DNA of 64,000 nucleotides, from assembly GCA_013204605.1 (NCBI GenBank), contig JABMNI010000013.1, positions 1 to 64,000 of the forward strand, in the 5' to 3' direction. The first letter of the stretch is position 1; each line of letters begins with the position of its first letter. Source of the stretch: Ignavibacteria bacterium. GTDB lineage: Bacteria > Bacteroidota > Ignavibacteria > Kapaibacteriales > Kapaibacteriaceae. The translations under genes and the position numbers were made by a program. Under the pieces are notes generated by a model. The model was not told where the DNA came from, did not search any database, and saw only the letters and a list, made by a program, of their open reading frames with translations. This document shows, in pieces, positions 20,501-32,200 of this stretch.

Positions 20501-21958
20501 ATGAAAATTTTATTATTGATAACTGTTGCCGTATTCATATGCATACCGTACGATGCATTAGCTCAGCGCGCCGAAACTTTTTTACTGCCAAAGGCTACAA
20601 CCAGCAGACAGTTCCCAAAGATTAGAAAGAATGTAAACGGAACCCTGGTGCTAACCTATGTGCAAAGCATGGGAAGTACGGCCATGGCGTATGTGATTGT
20701 TAGTAAGGACTCTGGCATGACGTGGAGCCATCCGCAGTCGCCTGGCAGCGTGCCCTACGCAAGTATTGGCCTCCAGCGTCAGCCATATGCAATTGCCGAC
20801 AACCAAGGTATCCTGCACTGCATTTGGGAGAACAACAAATCTGGTGAGCCGTTGCGTATCAATTATTCGAGGTCAACAAACGACGGAGCAACGTGGTCTG
20901 TACCTGTTCCCATTGATCCAACTTCGAAGTCGGCGCAAGATTTTTCAAGCATTGCCGCAGACAATTTTGGCAACATTTATGTAACGTGTTTGAATGGTGA
21001 CCTTTCGCTTCCAGATGGATACCAACATGTGTTTCTCATTCGATCAACAGATAGGGGACTTACCTGGGAACCCCGCCGACGAGTGGATCAGTTTATCGCC
21101 GGTGGAGGCTGCGAGTGCTGTCAGCAAAACGTAGCAGTTTCTCCTAATGGAGAAGTAGCCGTTGTATTTAGATCCAACATCGGAAACCAACGCGATATTT
21201 TTCTATCAAGGTCTGCAGATCAAGGTGTATCCTTTGATGTACCTGTGTTGATTCAAAGTGAGAAGTGGATGATTAATGCGTGCCCCGCTACCGGACCCAA
21301 CCTTACGTACGACAAGTCTGGCGACCTGCACATAGCTTGGCGCGATTCAAGAAATTCAGTCGGCAAAGATGTTGCGTATTACGCGCAAGTGCCGATGGGT
21401 AGCAGAGTGACGCCTAAAAATATCGACCTCAACACAGGGTTTAGCGAAAGCGCTGAATATCCTGTTCCAACTGTATTGAAGGAAAACCCGCAAGACGTAT
21501 TGGTGGTGTTTGAGAGCTCACGCGGTGTTGCGTACTCGTATTCGAAAGACGCCGGAAAAACATTCACTACGCAGTTACTTGATGAGTCGATTGTGCGTTC
21601 GTCGAGTGTGTGTGCCGTATTCATTTCACCGGGAGTACCTTTTGTGGTGTGGCAAACTCAGCGCGATGGACTATTCGATATCGCGCGCGCGCAGCCAACA
21701 GTTTTTGTGACTGCAGTTGAAGAACAAGAATTTGAAAAATTATTTTTCGCATCCGCATCAAACCATCTGGTTCGAATAACTTCCAGCGGGCAACTAATTA
21801 GCTCAGTTACAATTCACAACCTTAAAGGGCACTTGATCAACACAACTTCCGAGGTTAGTAGTAGCATTGAGATTCCCGTAACAAGTGCAGGCGTAGTATT
21901 AGTAACTGTCACAACGCTAGAAGGCAACAGCTATCGCAAGGTTTTGCTAGTGGAGTAA
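20501..21958 (+). CDS. Secreted sialidase/BNR-repeat-like protein with C-terminal sorting-like domain
   Basis: Signal peptide, Asp-box-like SxDxGxTW repeats (SKDSGMTWSH, STNDGATWSV, STDRGLTWEP). Confidence 0.7.
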   Translation: MKILLLITVAVFICIPYDALAQRAETFLLPKATTSRQFPKIRKNVNGTLVLTYVQSMGSTAMAYVIVSKDSGMTWSHPQSPGSVPYASIGLQRQPYAIADNQGILHCIWENNKSGEPLRINYSRSTNDGATWSVPVPIDPTSKSAQDFSSIAADNFGNIYVTCLNGDLSLPDGYQHVFLIRSTDRGLTWEPRRRVDQFIAGGGCECCQQNVAVSPNGEVAVVFRSNIGNQRDIFLSRSADQGVSFDVPVLIQSEKWMINACPATGPNLTYDKSGDLHIAWRDSRNSVGKDVAYYAQVPMGSRVTPKNIDLNTGFSESAEYPVPTVLKENPQDVLVVFESSRGVAYSYSKDAGKTFTTQLLDESIVRSSSVCAVFISPGVPFVVWQTQRDGLFDIARAQPTVFVTAVEEQEFEKLFFASASNHLVRITSSGQLISSVTIHNLKGHLINTTSEVSSSIEIPVTSAGVVLVTVTTLEGNSYRKVLLVE

Positions 21959-21969
21959 GCCGGGGTGTA

Positions 21970-23631
21970 CTACAGCTCACGCCTTAACCTAGCAACTGGA
22001 ATCTTTAGTTGCTCCCTGTACTTTGCAACAGTGCGGCGTGCAACGTTGTAACCGAGTGCCTTTAAATCCTTGCCGAGTTTATCATCGCTCATCGGTTTAG
22101 ATTTCGATTCGGCACCAATCAACTCCTTGATTTTTTGTTTGATAACGCGTGTGGAAACTTCTTCGCCATCGTCGGTTATCAAGCTCTCGCTAAAAAAGTA
22201 TTTCAGTTCAAATGTGCCCCATTCCGAAAGCACGTATTTACTATTTACAATCCTACAAATCGTTGAGATATCCAAGCTGGTAATTTCCGCCACATCGCGA
22301 TAAATGAGCGGCTTGAGCGCCTGCGGACCATGAATGAAGAAGTCCTTCTGCAGCCCGGCAATTGCCGTCATCACCTTTAACATCGTACTCTTACGCTGCC
22401 GTATAGCCTGTATAAGAAACTTAGCATCCTCATACTTTTTGCGCAACCACTCTTTTGTTTCTTTATTGAATTTATGGTAACGGGCTTCCCGTTTCAGCCT
22501 ATCGTAGGCTGTGCTCACCTTGAGTGATGGCAAACGACTATCGTTCACCGTAATCAAGAAATCTTGGTCGTCTTCTTCAGAACGTTCAACGCTAAAATCT
22601 GGAGTAACAGTATTTACATCCGGACCAAAGGTGCCTCCACCTGGGCGCGGATTCAGCCGCCTAATCACTTCAATTGCTTCGCGTAGATAGTCTTCAGATA
22701 TCTCGAGATTTTTTTCAATAATGTGGTAATGTTTCATTGCAAAAGCATCATACGCATCTGTCAAAATCAGCAACGCTAATTTTTGTGCAGCGTTAGCTTT
22801 CGGCAACGTGCGAAGCTGCGCAACCAAACATTCCTGAACCGAACGAGAAGCAAAGCCAGGAGGATCGAGGTTGTGAATCTTACGGACAACGGTTTCTGCT
22901 TGCTTTGGAGTAATGGCGGTGAGTACCCGAGATACGTTGGGAATAATATCCTTTTCAAATCCTGAAGTTCTTGTGCCTAATAGCCCAGGAGCCTGAAGCG
23001 CTAAATTGTGCTCGGCAATAATTGCGTTGACTTCTTGAACTAACTCTTCCATGTCTCTGCGGAGATATCCATCAGAGTCAACGTTACCAATAACATACTC
23101 GCCAAAAATCCGATCCTCGTCGGAAATTGATAAGAATCTCCACTGCTCTGCAAGATCATCTTCAAGTGTTGTTACATCTTTAAACTGAAAAATATTTTCA
23201 TCTTCTTCTTCGGTGGCATGTGCGTTGTCGGCAGACTTTGCGCTCGAAGGATCCTCGCCCCAGATAAGCTGATAGAATTCGAATGCATCCTTCGGATCAA
23301 ATTCACTGGAGGATTCATTTGATGTATTTGAGTCCTGGCCAGCCCCCTCATTTTTTTTAAACAACTGTGCCGACTCAGAATTAGCGTCACCATCTGATCT
23401 GTCGTCGGAGTTGTTCTGCCTGGGCATGGCGAAATCTGTTGCTGCGTTGTTGGAATCGTCGTTTTCGTATTCCTGCTCGCTACCATCCTCCAGCATTGGG
23501 TTGTTTTCCATTTCAGTACGCACGTGCTGTTCCATCTGCAACAATGGCAATTGGAGAAGCTTGAGGTACTGAATTTGTTGAGGAGTTAGAGTCTGCTGAA
23601 GTGACGTTTGTAGGCTGAGGCCGAGCTTCAT
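21970..23631 (-). CDS. rpoN: RNA polymerase sigma-54 factor
   Basis: LQTSLQQTLTPQQIQYLKLLQLPLLQMEQ, RRTVAKYREQLKIPVARLRR RpoN box. Confidence 0.96.
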   Translation of the reverse strand: MKLGLSLQTSLQQTLTPQQIQYLKLLQLPLLQMEQHVRTEMENNPMLEDGSEQEYENDDSNNAATDFAMPRQNNSDDRSDGDANSESAQLFKKNEGAGQDSNTSNESSSEFDPKDAFEFYQLIWGEDPSSAKSADNAHATEEEDENIFQFKDVTTLEDDLAEQWRFLSISDEDRIFGEYVIGNVDSDGYLRRDMEELVQEVNAIIAEHNLALQAPGLLGTRTSGFEKDIIPNVSRVLTAITPKQAETVVRKIHNLDPPGFASRSVQECLVAQLRTLPKANAAQKLALLILTDAYDAFAMKHYHIIEKNLEISEDYLREAIEVIRRLNPRPGGGTFGPDVNTVTPDFSVERSEEDDQDFLITVNDSRLPSLKVSTAYDRLKREARYHKFNKETKEWLRKKYEDAKFLIQAIRQRKSTMLKVMTAIAGLQKDFFIHGPQALKPLIYRDVAEITSLDISTICRIVNSKYVLSEWGTFELKYFFSESLITDDGEEVSTRVIKQKIKELIGAESKSKPMSDDKLGKDLKALGYNVARRTVAKYREQLKIPVARLRREL

Positions 23632-24206
23632 ATTCCCTCCACTTTAATTTTTTCGGTGCTTGCTGCTTGCACCATCTGATCTGCTATCTCAGTTCCATAC
23701 GCCCGCTCGATTGCATCCCGCAGGCCAACCACTAGTGGCACGCCGGCAAGTTTGCCTAGTTCGCGCCCCGGGGCACACTCATCGAACTGCTGGTAGTGTA
23801 AGTAAGGTCCACCAAAATGCGCAACCCGAATCGGAAACAAGTGGCAACTAATTGGCTTGCGAAAATCAGATTTACCATCGTGCCAAGCCTTTTCAATTGA
23901 ACAGGCCGCAACACCCTTTTCGTACACCACAAACACACAGTCATTCCCGTCTATGCAATTCGTGAAATACTTGCCCCCATTGCTCTCAAACATGCCGTGC
24001 TTTTCAATGTGTGCACGAGACTTTGCGGGCAGATATTCTTTAACTGCTTCGTAACAGTTCTCAATTTCTGCCAATTCGCCAACCTCTAACGGAGCTCCAG
24101 CCCCGCCAGGCATGGTACAGCAAGCCCCTTTGCACGTAACTACGTCGCATGCAAACTTGGCTTGTAATACCTCTGGGTCTAACAGTAGATGTTCTAGCGA
24201 AATCAT
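23628..24206 (-). CDS. DUF3109 family protein
   Basis: Cys-rich CKGACC...CLF-type pattern, ISCHLFPIRV. Confidence 0.8.
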   Translation of the reverse strand: MISLEHLLLDPEVLQAKFACDVVTCKGACCTMPGGAGAPLEVGELAEIENCYEAVKEYLPAKSRAHIEKHGMFESNGGKYFTNCIDGNDCVFVVYEKGVAACSIEKAWHDGKSDFRKPISCHLFPIRVAHFGGPYLHYQQFDECAPGRELGKLAGVPLVVGLRDAIERAYGTEIADQMVQAASTEKIKVEGI

Positions 24207-24283
24207 GATTTCCGAAAAATAGCACGTTTTTTGCTAGACACAACACATCGGGGCAGATTTTTTGTGTTTTTCTTGTAAGGGGG

Positions 24284-25236
24284 CTACATCAGCAGGTGAA
24301 TTTTGAAGAACTCAATTGCCGCCTCGTTGGCACTTTTTGTGGCCGTTTCATCGTGTTTTGGATTGCTCGGATTAGCAAAGGCGTGATTGGCGTTGTACAC
24401 CCTTAATTCGAGTGTTTTTTTGGCAGACATCATAAGATTGATTGCAACGAATTCACATCGCGTTCAAAGGTTTTAACCACCTCGGGCGTAATCCAGGCAT
24501 CTTGCGAAGCGAAAATTCCCAGTACTGGAGCATTCAACGTTTTTAGAATGTCAACATCTGTTTCGGGCATGCCGTAGTACATAACGCAGGCTCTCGCTTT
24601 CGAATGCGCTATCAGACTGGCCTGTAACGACCAGCCCCCTCCCATACACCAGCCAATGGTTCCAATCTTGGCGTTGGGTCCGCAGTAATCAATTATCGAC
24701 CCAATCACGGCCCTAGCGCGTTTTTCGGTAACGCCTTGCATTGCTTTTCCGGCTTGTGTAGGATCTGTAGCCACCACACCATCATACAAATCCACCGAGA
24801 TCACTGTGGCTTTTCCATCGAGCGCGGAATAAATCCGATCGGCTTCTTTTTTGATGTTGTCGTTCAATCCCCACCATTCGTGAAAAACTGAGATGAACGC
24901 GTTGGAATTTCCGGTGGCTTGAATTTTGTAAAACGACGTGTTGTCCTGACCCAGTGCGGGGATGGTTTCACTGGTACCGGCGGCACTAACGTGCGTGTAC
25001 TCTTTCGGCATCTGGTGTGCATTGCGAAAATCACTCTTCGTAGCCAGCGCAGCAAACTGGGTAGTGGAGGAGCAACAAGAAGGTTGTGTTTGGGTAGACT
25101 GTGCCTGAGCTGACATGGGTACTCCGATAAAAATTGCAGTAGTAAACAGTAAGAAATTTGATACTACCATAAAAATGGACCCTACCAACAAATTCGATAA
25201 TCCTGGAAGAGTAACGGTCAAAACTTTTTTCAGCAT
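24284..25236 (-). pseudogene. Dienelactone hydrolase family protein split by -1 frameshift (ORF 24430-25236 plus C-terminal ORF 24284-24433)
   Basis: GWCMGGGWSLQ nucleophile in the long ORF; catalytic-His segment MMSAKKTLELRVYNANHAFANPSNPKHDE...FFKIHLLM lies in another frame, overlapping at ATGATGA. Confidence 0.6.
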
Positions 25237-25313
25237 GTCAACTCCAAATTACTAGTACAACCACTTCACGAAATTAATCGTTCACGAAACATTAGCGCAC
25301 TTCTTCATACAAA

Positions 25314-25991
25314 TTACTTGTATTCTTTCTTTACTTGGTTGCTGAATTTCTTCATGAATTTTTCGACCTTCGGACGCACCACAAAGGCGCAGTATGACTG
25401 CGACTCGTTTTGGTTGTAGTAATTCTGGTGATAATCTTCAGCAACATAAAATTCAGTAAGGGGGCTTACTTCAGTTACAATGGAATCGGACCAAGTTTTA
25501 GAATCGGCCAGTTGTTTAATGTATGAGGTTGCAATTTCTTTTTGCGAATCTGATGTGTAAAAAATCGCACTCCTATACTGGGTGCCTATATCGTTACCCT
25601 GCCTATTAAGCGTTGTAGGATCGTGGGCCGAAAAGAACACGTGTAGCATTTCTTCGAACGAGATCACCTTGGGGTCGAACGTAATCTTGCACACTTCAGC
25701 GTGCCCCGTAGTTCCCTCACATACGCTTTTGTATGATGGGTTTTTTACCGTGCCTCCAGTAAAGCCGCTCTCCACAGTATCCACACCTTCAAGCCGTTGA
25801 AACACGGCCTCGATGCACCAGTAGCAGCCACCGGCTAGGTAGGCAATTTCGCGATCATTTGTTGTCATTCGACTTTCACTAATAGTTGAGTTTGGTTTCG
25901 GGACTTCTTTTCCGTCACTCGCGCACGACGCCGTAAAACTGACAATCAAGGCAATGATTACGAAAGGCGAAAGTTTTGCAATACGAAACAT
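25314..25991 (-). CDS. msrA: Peptide-methionine (S)-S-oxide reductase MsrA
   Basis: AGGCYWCIEAVFQRLEGV, lipoprotein-like signal. Confidence 0.95.
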   Translation of the reverse strand: MFRIAKLSPFVIIALIVSFTASCASDGKEVPKPNSTISESRMTTNDREIAYLAGGCYWCIEAVFQRLEGVDTVESGFTGGTVKNPSYKSVCEGTTGHAEVCKITFDPKVISFEEMLHVFFSAHDPTTLNRQGNDIGTQYRSAIFYTSDSQKEIATSYIKQLADSKTWSDSIVTEVSPLTEFYVAEDYHQNYYNQNESQSYCAFVVRPKVEKFMKKFSNQVKKEYK

Positions 25992-26065
25992 GATTTTGGC
26001 TTGTAAAATTATTAACGTTTGTGAAATGTGGAAGTAACGACGTGGGAAAGCCCCTTACATAACAA

Positions 26066-26467
26066 CTAGCCAGCTAGAGTTTTTCCAATCCAAATTCCAC
26101 CCATGGCGGAAATCACACCAAGCATAATTGAAGCCGTGATGTACATGGCAAGTGAAAAGTAGGCTTCTTGATGGATCATGTGGGAAAGTTCTAGTGAGAA
26201 AGCTGAAAATGTTGTGAATCCGCCGCATAGTCCAATGCCGGCAAACAACATTGCATCTCTATTCCAATTTTGAGAGCTAAATGTCATATATCCACTAACT
26301 ACACCAATCGCTAACGATCCAATAATGTTAACTAACAACGTAGCCAGTGGCAGGGTGCCCTTGGGAGACGCAACTATAAGCTGCACACCGTACCGAAGTA
26401 GGCTACCAATTCCACCACCGAAAAAAACGATCAAAGCATTTATCATCATAAAGGCTAAAATTACCAC
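26066..26467 (-). CDS. crcB: Fluoride channel CrcB/FluC
   Basis: GGGIGSLLRYGVQ, TLLVNIIGSLAIG, GLCGGFTTFSAFSLE. Confidence 0.93.
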   Translation of the reverse strand: MVILAFMMINALIVFFGGGIGSLLRYGVQLIVASPKGTLPLATLLVNIIGSLAIGVVSGYMTFSSQNWNRDAMLFAGIGLCGGFTTFSAFSLELSHMIHQEAYFSLAMYITASIMLGVISAMGGIWIGKTLAG

Positions 26468-26529
26468 TGATTAGGCTAAATGGCTTATGTTTATTGCCAT
26501 TCTAGAATTAAATGTAAAAGCAAATTGAA

Positions 26530-28986
26530 ATGAAATTGATTCTGCACGCTGGTATTATTCTCGCTTTAACCTTGTTCTTTGCGTCTCAATTAGCGGCTCA
26601 GGGGCTGATTACGCCATCGTTTACCCAACTGGTTGGCAACGGTACGACCCCGCGCGAACACCCTGCGGACATGCTAAGATTAAAATTAGATGTCAAGTTC
26701 GATGCTTTCACCGGTACCGTGTACGGACGGGTAATGCATACGTTTAAAGTGCTTCAACAAAGCGTCGATTCAATTGAATTCGATGCAATGAAAATTACAT
26801 TCCAACAAGTTTTGATTGGCAATAAGCCCGCGCGGTACAGACAGACCGATACTACTGTAATTGTGTACTGTGAGCCGAGGCTGAATTGGGATAGGGTTGA
26901 CAGTATCTCGTTCACCTATTCGGCAAAGCCACGAAGAGGGATCTATTTTGTTGGATGGTCAGACAGTACAGGTACCATGCGGCGTCAGATATGGACGCAG
27001 GGGCAGGGCATAGACACCCGACACTACATCCCACTCTATGATGAAATGAACGACAAAGTAATATCAGAAACCATAATCACCTTCGATTCTTCGTACAAAG
27101 TGTTATCGAATGGAAACTTGATAAGCGGTATCTTCAATTCCGACGGCACCAAAACTTGGCACTATGCAATGACGAAACCCCAAGCCCCCTACCTAATCAT
27201 GATAGCCGTGGGAAAATATGCCATTGCCGATACGCAGGCGCACAATAAAGTGCCAATGCACCTCTATTACTATGCAGACCTCCCTGAAACGCGCGAACCA
27301 ACCTATCGGTATAGCACCGAGGGGATGGACTTTCTTGAAAGTGAAATTGGGGTGCCGTATCCGTGGGAATCGTATAGTCAGATTCCGCTGGCCGACTTCA
27401 TTTTTGGCGCTATGGAGAATACCACGGCCACCACGTTTGGCGATTTTTATGTGACGGATGAAAGGGGCTGGCTGGACCGGTTTTACGTGAACACCAACGT
27501 GCACGAGCTTACACACCAGTGGTTTGGAGATTTAGTAACAGCGCGAAGTATTGCGCATAACTGGTTGCAGGAGAGTTTTGCAACGTATTATCCGCACGTG
27601 TATACTAAAATCTGGCAGGGTGAAGACGCGTATCAATATGGCAGGCGGCATTTACATTCTGCTGCGTTAGCGGCTGGCATGAAGGACCGATTTCCCGTTG
27701 TCCACGTTCAGGCTGGCGGATCGAGAGTCTACCAGAAAGGCGCAGCTGTGCTTGATATGATGCGGTACACCTTTGGTGCGGATCAGCTAAAACGGGTAAT
27801 ACAGCACTATCTGCGTCACCACGCATACAGCAACGTGGAAACCAACGATCTGTTCCAGTCATTTCAAGATACCCTAGGAATTTCTCCAAACTGGTTTTTT
27901 AACCAGTGGTTGTATCAAGGTGGCGAGCCCGAGTTCACCATCTCGTATGCACAAGCCATGGTAGCCGGGATACCTGGAATTTCCAAGGCAACTATTGTCA
28001 ACATTCTGCAGACCCATGAAACCGACAATTTGACCGGCTATTTTACAATGCCCGTGCATGTTGAGGTCCATTATATAGGCGGCGGCACCGATACTGCACT
28101 TGTCACGGTATCCGGTGCTCAAACCACGGTGACAGTTCCAAACGCAACCGGAAAAGCAATTGCGTTTGTGTTGTTCGACCCCGGCAGCTACGTCTTAAAG
28201 CGCGTGGTTTTCAGCCGAACGCACGCCGAACTATTGGCACAGGCTGAAAATGCACCCAACATGATAGATAGGTTCGATGCAATGTTAGAATTGCAGAAGC
28301 CGCAGAATGCTAAGCTGCTATCTCCGTCTGATATAGAGCGCATGTACAATCGCGAAACCTTTCACGCCACAAAGTCGGCCCTACTAACAATAGCCATCCA
28401 GCAGAAAAAGTCGGGCGTGAAGGGTCTTTTAAATTTGATTGAAAGGGGCTTAACCGACCCCGACGTGCAGGTTAGGAAGCACATGGTGGCTAACTTGCGT
28501 GTTGTTGACCTTGAAGTGCGATCAAAGTACGAGCTATTACTGACCGACCCATCGTACAGCATTATCGAAGATGCTTTCCAAAAGCTATGTTTATTCTATC
28601 CGAGTGACCGGCAACGGTATATCGGCATGGTTTCAATGCTTACGTCACCGGGCATGAAGGTTGAAATAGCCGTTTTGGAGCAAAGGTATCTGGCGGGCGA
28701 TGAGAAAGTGATGTCAGATTTGGCGGAACTATCGGGAAATAAATACGAGTTCATTACCCGTCAGAATGCAATGAGGGCAATAAAAAGGTGTGGAGTGCTA
28801 ACTGGCCGGTCATTTGCTAATATGGTGGACGCGTTAAACAATGCGAACACAAGATTATCAGACGTTGCTAATCAAACGCTTTCCTGGTTTGCGGAACAAC
28901 CTCGGTTTAAGGCGTTGATGTTGAGTGAAATGAGCAAGATTAGAGAGCAAGATAGGACGGCATTATTGGCAATAATCCTTCTTTAA
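26530..28986 (+). CDS. M1 family metallopeptidase
   Basis: GAMENTTATTF and HELTHQWFGDLVT motifs. Confidence 0.95.
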   Translation: MKLILHAGIILALTLFFASQLAAQGLITPSFTQLVGNGTTPREHPADMLRLKLDVKFDAFTGTVYGRVMHTFKVLQQSVDSIEFDAMKITFQQVLIGNKPARYRQTDTTVIVYCEPRLNWDRVDSISFTYSAKPRRGIYFVGWSDSTGTMRRQIWTQGQGIDTRHYIPLYDEMNDKVISETIITFDSSYKVLSNGNLISGIFNSDGTKTWHYAMTKPQAPYLIMIAVGKYAIADTQAHNKVPMHLYYYADLPETREPTYRYSTEGMDFLESEIGVPYPWESYSQIPLADFIFGAMENTTATTFGDFYVTDERGWLDRFYVNTNVHELTHQWFGDLVTARSIAHNWLQESFATYYPHVYTKIWQGEDAYQYGRRHLHSAALAAGMKDRFPVVHVQAGGSRVYQKGAAVLDMMRYTFGADQLKRVIQHYLRHHAYSNVETNDLFQSFQDTLGISPNWFFNQWLYQGGEPEFTISYAQAMVAGIPGISKATIVNILQTHETDNLTGYFTMPVHVEVHYIGGGTDTALVTVSGAQTTVTVPNATGKAIAFVLFDPGSYVLKRVVFSRTHAELLAQAENAPNMIDRFDAMLELQKPQNAKLLSPSDIERMYNRETFHATKSALLTIAIQQKKSGVKGLLNLIERGLTDPDVQVRKHMVANLRVVDLEVRSKYELLLTDPSYSIIEDAFQKLCLFYPSDRQRYIGMVSMLTSPGMKVEIAVLEQRYLAGDEKVMSDLAELSGNKYEFITRQNAMRAIKRCGVLTGRSFANMVDALNNANTRLSDVANQTLSWFAEQPRFKALMLSEMSKIREQDRTALLAIILL

Positions 28987-29214
28987 AAATTTGGTTCGGT
29001 AATTGCTACCGTACCGTGTTGCAAAAAAGTCTACCTAATTCGGTTTGAAACACCGAAAAGGTTGACTATTTTTGCTGACGACGAATTGTGGGAGAGGTGT
29101 GTCTGATAGAGATAACCTCCCATAAAATAAGCTACTTAGACTGAATCCGCCATTGAGCGGTTAATGAGAGAAGAAATGAATAAACGACATAATCATATAA
29201 AATGTGGAGGATCT

Positions 29215-32200
29215 ATGAGTCGCAACGCTACCGTTTTTGTATCGTTGCTCGTGGCTGTATTACTGTTCGGGGGACTCCTCGTTCAGCCAGCATACAGTCA
29301 GGGTACCTTCGGTTACACGGTGAGTAACGGCATCTACAGCGAATCGTTCGGAGGAACGGTTTTAGCTTCGGGTAGCGGTATTTCCGGGTTCGAAGGAACA
29401 GTAAATATTGGTTTCACCTATACGTATGGCGGAGTGGCTTACACTACTGTATATGTAAACGGAAACGGATATGTTACGTTTGGTGCGGCGGGAAATAGCG
29501 GTAACGCTACCCCTCTTTCAAGCCCGAACTCTGCTACAGCAGTAATTTCGGCATGGGGTGCGGCTATTAGTGGTGCAACTGGTGCTGAACTACGTTCCGA
29601 GCTTACTGGTGGTGCTGGAAGTCGCGTACTGACGTTGCAATGGAAGAATGTCACGCGTGCTCCAGCGGGTTCTTCGCTTGGACTGTATAACTTTCAAATC
29701 AAGCTGAGAGAAGGTTCTAACAACGCGGAGATTATGTACGGTGCTATGAACATTGCTGGAGCCAAGGGTGCCGAAATCGGAACCTACTCATTGTCTAACG
29801 GCATAATGGCATTCAGAACGCGGTACGAAGAGAACACATGGTCTATGCCAAAGGTTGTTACTGCGTCTCCTTATTACTCGCAAGCCCTAGAAGGATTCGG
29901 TCCGGCAAGTGGATTGACGTATAGTATTTTGGCTCGTGTAGCAAATGATGCTGGAATTGTTGGCATTTCAAATCCTACGAAGTACAATGCTGATGTTTCT
30001 CAAAACGTTCAGATTCGCGTTCGTAACTGGGGTTCAAATAACCTTGATAGCGTGATTATTGACTGGAAAGTAAACGGAGCAACTCTTACGGCAGTTAAAT
30101 ATTACCCACAGCCAGCAATGGCTCCGGGTACTGAGAACACCATTACGATAGGTTCAGTTTCGTTCGCGGCTAACACATTCAACACGATTTGGGTAGGCAC
30201 TCTAGCACCAAATGGACAAACTGATGCGCGAACTTCAAATGATGCTCATCAAATCTATTCTGCACCAAGGGTAACCGGAAAAGTAAATATTGCTGCTAAC
30301 GGAAATCCTGGAGTATTCCCTAATATTAGAGAGTGTGTCCGTCATTTATCAGTAGCTGGTATAGGTGGAAATGTTGATGCGCACATTTTTAATGGTACGT
30401 ACAACGAGCAGGTGATTATTCCATCGTTCGATAATTCGTTAGCTGGTGGAACGGTTACGTTCATGAGTGCTGCTAATAACACACCTAAGATTACTTGGAC
30501 GCCGAGTAATAACCCATCTTGGACCTATTCGCTTGCTGGCGCTTGCCGCGCAATTGCGACTTTAGACCTAACTGCACCTTGCAACACCAATTTCAAGAAC
30601 TTGGTGTTTGAATTGCCAAATGGTCAAAACTGGGGTGGATTTATCTACGGTGATATTCGTGGTGGTACAGTTAACATCGAAAATTGTACGTTTAACGGTC
30701 CTAACAATTTCTTGACAATGACCAACCCATTTGTCGGACTATACTTGTTTGACAAGTCGAACTTCGGTACAATAAACGTACTGGGTAATACTGTTAACAA
30801 CTATCCATCTTCGATGGAATTAGATGGCAGTGATCAAACCGTAGTTAATGTTAGAAATAATACGTGTAATAACACTCGTTTCGGATTGTATTCAGAGGGG
30901 GCTAAGATAGACGTAAGCAACAACAAGATCTATGGTACGAGTGGCTACACCTATTTTTACGGTGTGGTTGTAATTAGTGTTAATGGTTCAGTTGCGAATA
31001 ATCAGATATATGGTGATGTTTCGGCTACAGCTCAAACTACTACGTACGGCATTCAAACGGTACCGGATAATGGTAATCTTTTGGTGACGAATAACATGAT
31101 TGGTGTTGGGGCTTCTGCAAATACCTATGGTATCGCCAACTTATACGCTGGAACCTCTGCTGGTACTGCTCAGTTCTATCACAACACTGTAAATACAACT
31201 GGAACTGCTGTTTCTGCAGCAACTTCAGCGTTTTACAATCAGTCATTAATGGAGAGCTATCCGAACTCAGCTGTTGAGTTGGTAAACAACATTTTCCATT
31301 CCGTTGGTACTGGAACAAATGGTGGATACGCGATTAGGTTAGACGATGCTGGAGTAATCAACAATACAACTTCAAACCCTCTAAAGACTAGTGACTTTAA
31401 CGATCTGTATACATCTGGAACAAATGTGGGATTCTGGAAGAATGTAAATGTTCCTAAGGTTGCAGGTATAAATCCATTGTCAACATGGAGGACTACTTCA
31501 GCTCGTGACAATAACTCTGCAGCTGTTGCTGCAACATTCTATGGCAGTGGCGACCTAAACTTATTGAACATTATTCCTGCTTTGTGGGGATCAGGTTCAA
31601 TTCTAGCTATCGTGCCTAAAGATATTGATGGTGAAACTCGTACAAAACCATATATGGGTGCCGACGAAGTTCGACCTTCAATCCGCTTTGTTCAGCAGCC
31701 AGTTAGTCGTTATGCTTGCCTAGGTGAATCTTTCAATTTGATTGCAATTGCCGAAGTAACGGTTGGCGCAACAGTTACATACCAATGGTTTAAAGATGGA
31801 GTAGAATTGACCGGTCAAACTGGTGCAATCCTTTCCTTCGGTGGCGTCGGATACCAGGCTGCTGGAGTTTTCACTTGCCTAGTAAAGGCATCTGACGGTA
31901 CTAACAACGTACAGCTTATGTCAGATGCAGCATCAATAATTGTAGTCCATTCTACAACTATTATTGTTTGCCCAGCTTCTAAGCCTGTAGCTTCAGGCTC
32001 CACAGTTATTCTTGAAATGGAAGCTGAAGCAATTGGTGGACCTTCTAACTTCAACCCTACATATCAGTGGAAAAAACGCTACTGGAGTCCAACTTCGGTT
32101 GCATACCTAGATAGTAATGTGACTGATAACGGAAGAATTACTGGTTCAAATTCAAATCGTCTTACAATTCGCGAAATAGGTCGTGTAGATACACTTGACC

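Noticed and set aside
26468-26530. Fluoride riboswitch upstream of crcB
   Set aside because: The 60-bp spacer lacks a recognisable crcB-motif pseudoknot sequence.
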